In this document: one piece after another, positions 1 through 4,822 of the stretch
How the letters are laid out: each line of letters starts with the position of its first letter
How positions within the stretch are numbered: the stretch's first letter is position 1
Origin: Archaeoglobi archaeon
GTDB taxonomy: Archaea; Halobacteriota; Archaeoglobi; Archaeoglobales; Archaeoglobaceae
Direction: 5' to 3'
Assembly: GCA_004347865.1 (NCBI GenBank)
Contig: QNUZ01000120.1
Span: forward strand, 1 to 7,521
Length of the DNA: 7,521 nt
Notes under the pieces: generated by a model
Database searches by the model: none
What the model saw: only the letters and a program-made list of their open reading frames with translations
Told to the model about the DNA's origin: nothing
Program-made: the position numbers and the translations under genes

Positions 1-1
1 C

Positions 2-520
2 GACGAAAAACTCCACACAAAGTTCAGCGCCAAAGACGAACTCTTCGATCCGCCTTATTCGACCTTTGAACCGACAAAAAGGGAAAAGAACGTTGATAAC
101 GTGAACACGATCCCTGGGCTCGATGTAAGCTACATGGACTGCAGGATTCTGCCAGAGTACTCTATTGATGAAGTGGTAGACTACGTTGAAAGCGTTAAGA
201 GGTTCCACGAGATCAGGGACAAGGAGAAAATTAACGTGGAAATCGTGCAGAGGTCAAGCTCTCCTAAGACTCCAGAAAATGCAGAAATTGTTTTGAGGTT
301 ATCTGACACGATATACAGACTTCGAGGAATAAAACCGAAGCTTTTCGGAATTGGAGGGAACACCTGTGCCTCATTCTTGAGGCGGGAGGGATTTAGGGAA
401 TCCGTTGCTTGGTGCACAACGGATTCGACGGCTCACAAGCCAAACGAATACTGCAAGATCGAAAACATGGTCGAGGATGCGAAGGTTTTCTTCTCGATAT
501 TTTTCGACCCCAAATACTAG
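2..520 (+). CDS. M20-family metallopeptidase/deacylase, C-terminal part (5' truncated by window edge)
   Basis: The frame is open from base 2 to a TAG at 518-520, giving 172 residues of a protein that starts outside the window; the first in-frame GTG at base 101 is internal. The family (ArgE/DapE/ACY1/CPG2-like, M20) hydrolyses amide bonds of N-acylated amino acids or small peptides with a two-metal centre in the cytoplasm. What is visible: KDELFDPPYSTFEP near the left edge, then NTIPG...MDCRILPEYS, which matches the dimerisation-domain strand and the DxR motif of the family. Near the C-terminus GIGGNTCASFLRREG is followed by TAHKPNEYCKIENM; the histidine of TAHKPNE (fragment residue 145) is the conserved late metal ligand. 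The other metal ligands (the N-terminal H, D and E residues) lie outside the window. The substrate (acetylornithine, succinyl-diaminopimelate or a peptide) cannot be told from this part. The stop overlaps that of the convergent dUTPase gene. Confidence 0.88.
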   Translation, partial: DEKLHTKFSAKDELFDPPYSTFEPTKREKNVDNVNTIPGLDVSYMDCRILPEYSIDEVVDYVESVKRFHEIRDKEKINVEIVQRSSSPKTPENAEIVLRLSDTIYRLRGIKPKLFGIGGNTCASFLRREGFRESVAWCTTDSTAHKPNEYCKIENMVEDAKVFFSIFFDPKY

Positions 521-1014
521 ATGTTCTCAAAGTTGTAGATCCCGGAATACCTCCGTGTTTTCGACGAAAGGTTAATGAAAACGAGCTGAACTATCCTCGC
601 GTCCCTTTTCAGCCAGATACCGTAGGGGTTGTGAACCGATATCGCAACCTCACTTCGCCCTTCATAGCCTGCATCCCAGACTGCAGTGATGACGTTTGCC
701 CCGCATCTCACTAGGCTCGACCTAGGCTTTGCAACTGCCATCAGGTCATCATCGAGCTTGACAATCTCGTTCAGAACGGCTTTGTAAATCCCCTGAGGAA
801 GATAGACCCAGTCTTTGAACTCTATCTCTTCCGTTTCGGCCAGAATCCTCTGGCTGTTGTCGAAATCTATTTTTCCTGCACTTTTGAACCTCGCTACAGA
901 TTTTAGGGTACAGTCAAATCCATTCGGCTGAAGCTGAGTATTTAGATCTATGAAATTCCTAATAAGTCCCCTTTCGATTCTTTTCCTTATCTCTTCGGAA
1001 TTCAAAACGCACAT
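517..1014 (-). CDS. dut: dUTPase of the dCTP deaminase-like archaeal type (deoxyuridine 5'-triphosphate nucleotidohydrolase)
   Basis: A 165-aa protein of the dCTP deaminase/dUTPase fold, a homotrimeric cytoplasmic enzyme that keeps uracil out of DNA by hydrolysing dUTP to dUMP and pyrophosphate. Visible signatures: QPNGFDCTL (residues 29-37), AKPRSSLVRCGA (95-106, the nucleotide-binding RSS motif), AVWDAGYEGRSEVAISVHNP (111-130) and ARIVQLVF (139-146). The AVWDAGYEGRSE block with E119 in the catalytic loop is the form I associate with the archaeal dUTPase subfamily rather than with plain dCTP deaminase; a bifunctional dCTP deaminase/dUTPase is the alternative. The ATG at 1014 puts the start 20-25 bases after a TATA-like sequence, so the mRNA is probably leaderless. 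No ribosome site is visible. The gene is divergent from cooT-gap and convergent with the M20 peptidase gene. Confidence 0.85.
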   Translation of the reverse strand: MCVLNSEEIRKRIERGLIRNFIDLNTQLQPNGFDCTLKSVARFKSAGKIDFDNSQRILAETEEIEFKDWVYLPQGIYKAVLNEIVKLDDDLMAVAKPRSSLVRCGANVITAVWDAGYEGRSEVAISVHNPYGIWLKRDARIVQLVFINLSSKTRRYSGIYNFENI

Positions 1015-1023
1015 GAAGAAATG

Positions 1024-1043
1024 GAGACTTAAATTTAGATTTT
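1024..1043 (-). promoter_or_regulatory. TATA-box region for the dUTPase gene
   Basis: Read on the minus strand, an A-rich BRE-like run is followed by CTAAATTTAAG, centred about 21-23 bases ahead of the ATG at 1014. That spacing fits archaeal initiation at or just before the start codon. It lies in the 73-bp gap shared with the divergent cooT promoter. The call rests on sequence pattern only. Confidence 0.45.
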
Positions 1044-1052
1044 TCTTTTGCC

Positions 1053-1068
1053 CTAAAACTTTTATTTA
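1053..1068 (+). promoter_or_regulatory. BRE/TATA promoter of the cooT-gap operon
   Basis: CTAAAA (BRE-like) is followed by CTTTTATTTA. Its centre is about 24 bases before the ATG at 1088, so transcription would begin very close to the start codon, although an AGGAGGAG ribosome site lies at 1079-1086. No other candidate TATA box lies between here and gap, which supports co-transcription of both genes. Confidence 0.45.
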
Positions 1069-1087
1069 CACTCGCTGCAGGAGGAGC

Positions 1088-1267
1088 ATGTGCGAATCGA
1101 AAGTTCTCTCTGCAGACGGCAGGCTTTTGATGGAGGATGTTGTGAGGATAAAGGTTGAAGGAAGCCTTTTGAAGATGTGGGATATTCTGGGGGCGACAAA
1201 AGAGGTTAGAGGAAGGATTTTGGAGGTGGATCTTGTAGCCCATAGAGTCAAATTGGAGGTGTTATGA
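1088..1267 (+). CDS. CooT-family nickel-binding small protein
   Basis: 59 aa, starting MCESKVL. The ATG at 1088 is preceded by AGGAGGAG (1079-1086). The same frame is open further upstream, but those codons run through the promoter and the divergent dUTPase gene. The CooT family (PF10133, formerly called predicted RNA-binding) consists of short beta-rich proteins of about 60-70 aa starting Met-Cys. In Rhodospirillum rubrum CooT, Cys2 binds nickel in a homodimer and serves carbon monoxide dehydrogenase maturation (family knowledge). Seen here: Cys2, EDVVRIKVEG (residues 16-25), DILGATKEVRGRI and the final VDLVAHRVKLEVL, all in family order and at family length. The stop TGA (1265-1267) overlaps the gap start by one base, so the two are translationally coupled. 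A CODH partner is not in the window; the role may be general nickel handling. Confidence 0.8.
   Translation: MCESKVLSADGRLLMEDVVRIKVEGSLLKMWDILGATKEVRGRILEVDLVAHRVKLEVL
1255..1261 (+). promoter_or_regulatory. Shine-Dalgarno site that decides the gap start
   Basis: GGAGGTG sits 2 bases before a first ATG (1264) and 5 bases before a second, adjacent ATG (1267). The second spacing is the normal one, and it gives the usual archaeal N-terminus MKIRVAINGYG. Confidence 0.65.
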
Positions 1268-2283
1268 TGAAAATCAGGGTTGCTATAAACGGGTACGGAA
1301 CAATAGGTAAGAGGGTTGCGGATGCAGTTGCTCTTCAGGACGACATGGAGGTCGTTGGAGTCACAAAGACGAAACCGGACTTTGAAGCGAGAATTGCAGC
1401 CAAAAAATTCGACCTTTACTTGGCAAAGGGAGAGAATGCGGAGCTCTTCGCAAAGGCAGGGATTGAAACCTGCGGAAATCTTGAGGACTTGCTGACAAAG
1501 GCGGACTTGGTCGTTGACTGCAGCCCTGACAAGGTCGGAGTAGAAAACAAGAAGGTATACGAAAAGCTTGGAATAAAGGCGATATTTCAGGGCGGTGAGA
1601 AAAAAGAGGTCGCTGAAGTCTCCTTTAATGCCCTTGCTAACTACGATCAGGCGAAGGGCAGGCGTTTTGTTAGGGTAGTGAGCTGTAACACAACAGCCTT
1701 AGCGAGGCTCATATATGTGCTAAAGATGAACTTCAAGATTGGAAGGGTCCGGGCAACAATACTCAGGAGGATAGCAGATCCAAAGGAGGACAAAAAGGGT
1801 TTGACGAACGCAATAATGCCCGATCCAATTTCTTTGCCCTCGCATCACGCAAAGGATGTTAAGACAGTCCTTCCTGACGTCGATATCGTGACAACGGCTT
1901 TCAAATTACCTACAACCCTGATGCACGTTCACTCACTCTCCATCGAGATGAAAGAAAAAGTGGATAGGGAAGACGTTATCTCTGCGCTTGAAGGGGAGCC
2001 GAGAATTATGCTTGTCTCGGAAGCTGATGGCTTTACGTCTACAGCGAAGATTATCGAGTTTGCAAGAGAATTCAGAACGCGATACGATCTTTTCGAGAAC
2101 ATTGTGTGGCTCGAGTCTATAGCACTTGATGGAAACGATCTCTTCGTAACGCAGGCGGTGCATCAGGAGGCGATTGTTGTGCCTGAGAACGTTGACGCTA
2201 TAAGAGCTATTTTTGGAGTGGAGAAGAAGCTAAGCATAGAAAAAACGAACAAATCTCTTCGCATTGGAGAGAAAAATTTTTAA
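1267..2283 (+). CDS. gap: Type II (archaeal) glyceraldehyde-3-phosphate dehydrogenase, phosphorylating
   Basis: 338 aa from the ATG at 1267 (339 from 1264). The enzyme interconverts glyceraldehyde-3-phosphate and 1,3-bisphosphoglycerate with NAD(P), as a cytoplasmic tetramer; in archaea it serves mainly gluconeogenesis. Seen: Rossmann start VAINGYGTIGKRVADA (residues 5-20); VVDCSPDK; IFQGGEKK; the catalytic motif VSCNTTALARL with Cys140; PDPISLPSHHAKDVKTVLPD; and TTLMHVHSLS, where His220 or His222 is the expected general base. The C-terminal part NDLFVTQAVHQEAIVVPENVDAIRA is nearly invariant in this family. Length and all key residues are intact. The gene is coupled to the CooT-family gene upstream. 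A T-rich stretch around 2276-2290 just after the stop may end transcription. Confidence 0.97.
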   Translation: MKIRVAINGYGTIGKRVADAVALQDDMEVVGVTKTKPDFEARIAAKKFDLYLAKGENAELFAKAGIETCGNLEDLLTKADLVVDCSPDKVGVENKKVYEKLGIKAIFQGGEKKEVAEVSFNALANYDQAKGRRFVRVVSCNTTALARLIYVLKMNFKIGRVRATILRRIADPKEDKKGLTNAIMPDPISLPSHHAKDVKTVLPDVDIVTTAFKLPTTLMHVHSLSIEMKEKVDREDVISALEGEPRIMLVSEADGFTSTAKIIEFAREFRTRYDLFENIVWLESIALDGNDLFVTQAVHQEAIVVPENVDAIRAIFGVEKKLSIEKTNKSLRIGEKNF

Positions 2284-2286
2284 ACT
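2272..2286 (+). promoter_or_regulatory. TATA-box region for the 102-aa protein-truA operon
   Basis: GAAAAATTTTTAAAC covers the last codons and stop of gap. Its centre is about 23-25 bases before the ATG at 2304, which fits a leaderless start. The T-runs 2276-2280 and 2286-2290 could at the same time terminate the gap transcript. Confidence 0.35.
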
Positions 2287-2303
2287 TTTTGATTACTAGG
2301 ATC

Positions 2304-2612
2304 ATGGACGTGGAAACGAGAAAATCAATATTGATGGACGCTTTCAACGAATTGAAAGAGAAATGGTCTGTTGACGAGAGATTTTTGAGTTCAAAAGAAG
2401 AAGAACCCACCACCGTTGATGGTCTGCCTGAAAGCAAGGTGAATGATCTCCTGCAGTTGAAGGAGAAATACAAGCTCGACGAGATCGGGTTTGTGTTCTT
2501 GGTTGGAGCCGCGGTGGGGTTCTATCAGGGGCAGAGGAATGTAAAGAGCGTTGTACGCGAAATGTTGCATTCAGTAAATGAAGTTGTGAACAGTTTTCTA
2601 AGAAAGTCATGA
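2304..2612 (+). CDS. Small acidic/helical protein of unknown function, coupled to truA
   Basis: 102 aa starting MDVETRKS. I do not recognise the family. A TTG at 2289 would extend the frame by 5 codons, but it lies in the probable promoter; the ATG at 2304 is about 24 bases after a TATA-like box and has only a weak AGG in front. The protein looks mostly helical: a charged N-terminal helix (residues 5-20), an acidic, proline-containing linker (31-45), a helix 45-58, then a hydrophobic segment IGFVFLVGAAVGFYQGQR (61-78), too short and Gly-rich for a sure membrane span, and a C-terminal amphipathic helix (79-100). There are no cysteines or catalytic motifs. Its stop overlaps the truA start (ATGA), so production of the two proteins is probably linked. 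Codon use looks like that of the neighbours, so it is very likely a real gene. Confidence 0.8.
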   Translation: MDVETRKSILMDAFNELKEKWSVDERFLSSKEEEPTTVDGLPESKVNDLLQLKEKYKLDEIGFVFLVGAAVGFYQGQRNVKSVVREMLHSVNEVVNSFLRKS

Positions 2613-3394
2613 AGTATGCGATAAAAATCGCATACTTCGGTGATAATTTTTTTGGTAGCCAGTTTCAGCCCGACCGCAGAACTGTTGCGGGAGAAATTCT
2701 GAAAGCTTTGGAGGCTTTTGGAATAAATTCAAAGCTCAGCTTTGCTGGCCGGACTGATGCGGGAGTTCATGCTCTGGGACAGGTAGTTTCGTTCAGCACC
2801 GAATCTAGAATCACTCCAAGAATGTTGAATTCGGAATTGCCGGATGACATTACTGCATGGGCTATAGCCCAGGTCCCAGAGAGCTTTAATCCAAGAAGGG
2901 CAGAAAGCAGGATCTACTCATACGTTTTTTACGATGAGAACTACGATATTCCTGCAATTGAAGAAGCTTTAAAAATTCTTCACGGTACTTGGGACTTTTC
3001 GAACTTCACCAGAGGCTACAAGGGGGGAAAGAGAACGATCTACAGGGCAGAGTTACAGAAAAGCAGAGAATTTTTGGTTTTGGAAATCGAGGGAAATGCC
3101 TTTACGTGGAATATGGTCCGCTGTATCGTCACAGCCCTGAAGAAAGTCGGGAAGGAAGGGGATTTGGAATGGTTTAAAAAAATGCTCAGTCCTGAGAAGC
3201 ACAGAGAAAGAGTTCAGCCATCCCCTCCGGAAGGTCTTCTGCTCAAGGACGTTATATACAGGGACATAAGTTTTGAAGTTGATGAGTATGCGATGAGACT
3301 CCTGCACCTTCGGCTGAAGAAGAGAATGATCGAAAGCGGAATCCGTTACAAGCTTTTTTCCCTAGAACTTGAAGCTTTTGAGCCCAGAAAATAG
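2609..3394 (+). CDS. truA: tRNA pseudouridine synthase A (archaeal type)
   Basis: 261 aa. TruA isomerises uridine to pseudouridine in the tRNA anticodon arm (positions 38-40 in bacterial TruA) without a cofactor. Seen: the N-terminal strand KIAYFGDNFFGSQFQPD, where the GSQ..P pattern replaces bacterial GWQ.Q; the catalytic block FAGRTDAGVHALGQVVSF with nucleophile Asp50; WAIAQVPESFNPRRAESRIYSYVF, containing the family's R.Y.Y element; a second-half GTWDFSNFTR...GGKRTIYRAE; and LEIEGNAFTWNMVRCIV, which matches the conserved G..F...MVR region. Length matches archaeal TruA. The start ATG lies in the stop of the preceding gene (ATGA, 2609-2612). The 3' end runs 33 bp into the convergent FtsZ-like gene; both frames seem intact there. 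Confidence 0.95.
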   Translation: MKYAIKIAYFGDNFFGSQFQPDRRTVAGEILKALEAFGINSKLSFAGRTDAGVHALGQVVSFSTESRITPRMLNSELPDDITAWAIAQVPESFNPRRAESRIYSYVFYDENYDIPAIEEALKILHGTWDFSNFTRGYKGGKRTIYRAELQKSREFLVLEIEGNAFTWNMVRCIVTALKKVGKEGDLEWFKKMLSPEKHRERVQPSPPEGLLLKDVIYRDISFEVDEYAMRLLHLRLKKRMIESGIRYKLFSLELEAFEPRK

Positions 3395-4285
3395 AACCAC
3401 AACTGCGATTTTTTTCGTTAGCAATGCGGGCGGTATTGGGCAGTCGCCGTACCTTATTATTATGTCCTTATTCAGTTTCTCGACTCTGCTTATCGCCTCA
3501 AAGATACCCTCCATGGTTACCTCCTCTTTGGGACCGCAGAAGAGCAGGAGGGCGGATTTGGCCTTCTCAAGCTCCGTATTTATGCTCAGATTGTTCATAG
3601 CCTGATCTAGCATCTCAAGGATTCTTCTTGTTCTTACTGCCTTGAGCTCGCTCGCTTTCTTGAAAAAATCAAAGCTAACCTTCTGTTCTGCAAACCCCAC
3701 AACTGAAAAGCCGTCTGATTTCAGTGCATTGAAAATGTCCGAAGTATCGACAACGACTTCCCCGGCAACTCTCTTCTTAATGTCCACCTCGCCGGCTAGG
3801 GCGAGCATGTTCATGGCATCGAATATTTTCGCGTCTGAGTCTGCTTTACCCTCGAATACCAGAATTATGTCCGAGACCTTCTGTATCTTTCTCATCTTTT
3901 TCTTTATTTCAGACACATCGACAGCACCTAGGCTTGGTATTAGGGTTAGGTAGATGATTGGGTCTTCTGAGAAGGCCTTCAGTCTTTCGCAGAATTCCAC
4001 TGACACATCAAAGGCGAAATCGTCTTCAAGGGAAGTTATAACTAGATTACCCTCCCATATCTCGTAGTGCCTTGTTAAGGCATTTATAAAACCGGGAATA
4101 CCCCTACGGTCTCCAACGTAGTACTTTCGATCATCATCAATTGAAACGCTTCTTATCTGCAGCTCATCACTTAGAATTGCGAAGCATTTGAAGAGAGGGG
4201 ACCTATTAACTCTTACTCCATGTTTGTAGAACAGCTCGGCGATCTTTGCTCCTCTTAGTCCGATTCCAACAGTTAGCAGCCTCAT
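3362..4285 (-). CDS. FtsZ/tubulin-superfamily protein with degenerate GTP-binding motifs
   Basis: 307 aa. The fold order of FtsZ can be followed: N-terminal strand and loop MRLLTVGIGLRGAKIAELF (residues 1-19; FtsZ has G..GGNAVN), a strand GNLVITS (79-85), central helix MNMLALAGEVDIKKR (158-172), VVVDTSDIFNALKSDGFSVVGFAEQKV (177-203), and a C-terminal domain with EKAKSALLLFCGPKEEVTMEGIFEAISRV and TKKIAVVVLFSGLKSF, matching the FtsZ C-terminal sheet. The tubulin signature GGGTG[ST]G expected after strand GNLVITS is replaced by SLEDDFAFD (85-93). The T7-loop pattern N.D..D has become V178-V-D180-T-S-D183, so the Asn is lost and both Asp are kept. It is therefore probably not an ordinary GTP-hydrolysing division FtsZ but a paralogue (CetZ- or FtsZ-like group) of unknown role. 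The ATG at 4285 has no clear ribosome site; a leaderless start is likely. Confidence 0.72.
   Translation of the reverse strand: MRLLTVGIGLRGAKIAELFYKHGVRVNRSPLFKCFAILSDELQIRSVSIDDDRKYYVGDRRGIPGFINALTRHYEIWEGNLVITSLEDDFAFDVSVEFCERLKAFSEDPIIYLTLIPSLGAVDVSEIKKKMRKIQKVSDIILVFEGKADSDAKIFDAMNMLALAGEVDIKKRVAGEVVVDTSDIFNALKSDGFSVVGFAEQKVSFDFFKKASELKAVRTRRILEMLDQAMNNLSINTELEKAKSALLLFCGPKEEVTMEGIFEAISRVEKLNKDIIIRYGDCPIPPALLTKKIAVVVLFSGLKSFKF
3409..3415 (+). terminator. T-run, candidate terminator of the truA operon
   Basis: Seven T in a row, 15 bases after the truA stop codon, with no stable hairpin in front, as is usual for archaeal T-tract termination. It lies inside the 3' part of the opposite-strand FtsZ-like gene, where it encodes the KK of LLTKKIAV. 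Confidence 0.4.
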
Positions 4286-4307
4286 TTTTCTTATTTTGTT
4301 ACCTTTG

Positions 4308-4320
4308 ATTTTTTAACGCT
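4308..4320 (-). promoter_or_regulatory. Possible TATA box for the FtsZ-like gene
   Basis: On the minus strand CGTTAAAAAATC is centred about 28 bases before the ATG at 4285, which would suit a leaderless mRNA. If it is not used, the gene would be read from the promoter near 4497, with the structured block as its 5' leader. Confidence 0.3.
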
Positions 4321-4474
4321 CCATGGCTTTGGCCGGAAGCACCCGGCAAAGCCTTAACATTCAGTTCCCCTCTCCGATTCGGGCTCCAGATTCATCATCT
4401 TCTAGGTAGCGTAGACCTTTTGGTCTATTCCGGACTCCGGAACCTCGGCCTTGTCCGAGGTTACTGAAACATCT
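4320..4474 (-). ncRNA. Candidate structured RNA (free ncRNA or long 5' leader of the FtsZ-like gene)
   Basis: This GC-rich block shows dense perfect base pairing. Stem 4441-4448/4455-4462 is 8 bp with a 6-nt loop. Stem 4412-4417/4422-4427 is 6 bp with a 4-nt loop. Stem 4325-4331/4347-4353 (7 bp) continues into 4333-4336/4343-4346 (4 bp) after one bulged G. TCCGGA occurs twice (4429-4434, 4436-4441). TTCAGT at 4360-4365 pairs with ACTGAA at 4463-4468, closing around the first two hairpins and abutting the 8-bp stem, as in a multibranched RNA. A minus-strand TATA box at 4491-4503 would start transcription near 4472, right at the closing stem, so I assign the minus strand. Three reading frames are open for short stretches, but none has a usable start over a meaningful length. 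It does not match tRNA, 5S, SRP or RNase P signatures known to me. Strand and ends are inferred. Confidence 0.42.
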
Positions 4475-4490
4475 TCATAAACTAAACTTC

Positions 4491-4508
4491 GTTATAATTT
4501 AAGTCTTT
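4491..4508 (-). promoter_or_regulatory. TATA box for the candidate structured RNA
   Basis: The minus strand reads an A/G-rich BRE-like GAAAGA followed by CTTAAATTATAAC. Its centre is about 25 bases before the outer closing stem of the structured block, the distance expected in archaea. Confidence 0.42.
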
Positions 4509-4576
4509 CGTCATTCTTAGTTTTCGGTTAGGGATTCGCAAATGAGAACCTTCGTCCTTCGGGGCAGGGATGATAG

Positions 4577-4606
4577 AAAAGCTTAAATAAATAGAAACTA
4601 TAAATA
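4577..4606 (+). promoter_or_regulatory. Two TATA-like sequences on the plus strand
   Basis: GAAAAGCTTAAATA and, about 16 bases later, GAAACTATAAATAG each look like BRE plus TATA. Initiation would fall near 4611 or 4628. These are the only strong promoter-like sequences seen before apgM, so they may drive apgM-scpB with a leader of about 200 bases that runs through the possible transposon remnant. Together with the minus-strand box at 4491-4508 they make this a divergent promoter region. Confidence 0.4.
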
Positions 4607-4722
4607 GAATGTCCGAGCAATCTAGGGGATGTTCCTTTGCAGAGAGAAGTCCAGATCTGCGATATGAATATAGCTAATGCCTTAACGGGATCTGCGGGAT
4701 GGGGGAGCTTGGTTTTTGAATC

Positions 4723-4762
4723 GGCAAATGATGGGAAGGGTGCAAAGCCTACCCTTAGTGCC
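4723..4762 (+). repeat. Hairpin inside the remnant
   Basis: AAGGGT (4736-4741) pairs with ACCCTT (4751-4756) over a 9-nt loop, and the outer GGCA (4723-4726) pairs with TGCC (4759-4762), leaving an asymmetric internal loop (9 bases against 2). This could be part of a transposon-end RNA or a separate ncRNA. Confidence 0.45.
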
Positions 4763-4768
4763 GCAGGC

Positions 4769-4795
4769 CCCGCCTTGAAAGGTGGGATGGCTCAC
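4769..4795 (+). mobile_element. Hairpin plus CTCAC tail, candidate right end of an IS200/IS605-type element
   Basis: CCCGCCT (4769-4775) and AGGTGGG (4780-4786) form a 7-bp stem (one G-U pair) with a TGAA loop, followed by ATGGCTCAC. Y1-transposase elements have a subterminal hairpin of this kind close to the 3' end of tnpB, and many end in a short TCAC-like tail shortly after the stem. No matching left end or tnpA was found in the window, so the element, if real, is an immobile fragment. Confidence 0.35.
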
Positions 4796-4811
4796 ATAAT
4801 CTAGTAAAAAA

Positions 4812-4817
4812 GAGGTG
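4812..4817 (+). promoter_or_regulatory. Shine-Dalgarno site that supports the TTG start of apgM
   Basis: GAGGTG lies 5 bases before TTG at 4823. The first in-frame ATG (4835) would remove the first beta strand of the enzyme, so the TTG is preferred. Confidence 0.65.
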
Positions 4818-4822
4818 GTTGT

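Larger units (their letters stand above)
4604..4804 (+). pseudogene. Possible C-terminal remnant of a TnpB (IS200/IS605-type) gene
   Basis: The frame is open from 4604 (just after a TAA) to TAG at 4802-4804, 66 codons with no ATG before 4664; a TTG at 4637 has AGGGG 8 bases in front. It is like no neighbouring gene: rich in Gly, Ala and Ser, few charges. GDVPLQREVQIC followed by DMNIANAL resembles the end of TnpB, where a zinc-ribbon segment ending ..REW.C precedes DRD.NAA.NI (RuvC Asp-x-Asn). In this reading the stretch CP.CG....DR has been deleted. The tail, ending ALKGGMAHII, is what the right-end hairpin of such elements typically encodes. TnpB would be about 400 aa; everything upstream is absent. 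The alternative is a genuine 55-aa protein from the TTG, or an RNA. The similarity is from memory and short, so this is tentative. Confidence 0.38.

Noticed and set aside
409..714. 101-codon plus-strand frame
   Set aside because: It overlaps the M20 and dUTPase genes in wrong frames; no motifs.
950..1087. Upstream extension of the CooT-family frame
   Set aside because: It runs through the dUTPase gene and the divergent promoters; the Met-Cys start at 1088 with its ribosome site matches the family.
4320..4480. Short protein-like frames on the minus strand through the structured block
   Set aside because: The longest (about 36 codons) has no ATG, GTG or TTG start and is closed by stops; the base pairing explains the composition better.
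4609..4677. ATG-started 22-codon plus-strand frame (MSEQSRGCSF...)
   Set aside because: Too short, ends inside the TnpB-like frame, and shows no ribosome site or similarity; a leaderless mini-peptide cannot be excluded but is not supported.
4286..4822. tRNA, 5S, SRP or RNase P RNA, or a CRISPR array
   Set aside because: No T-arm GGTTC motif, no SRP or RNase P core motifs that I know, and no regularly spaced direct repeats.
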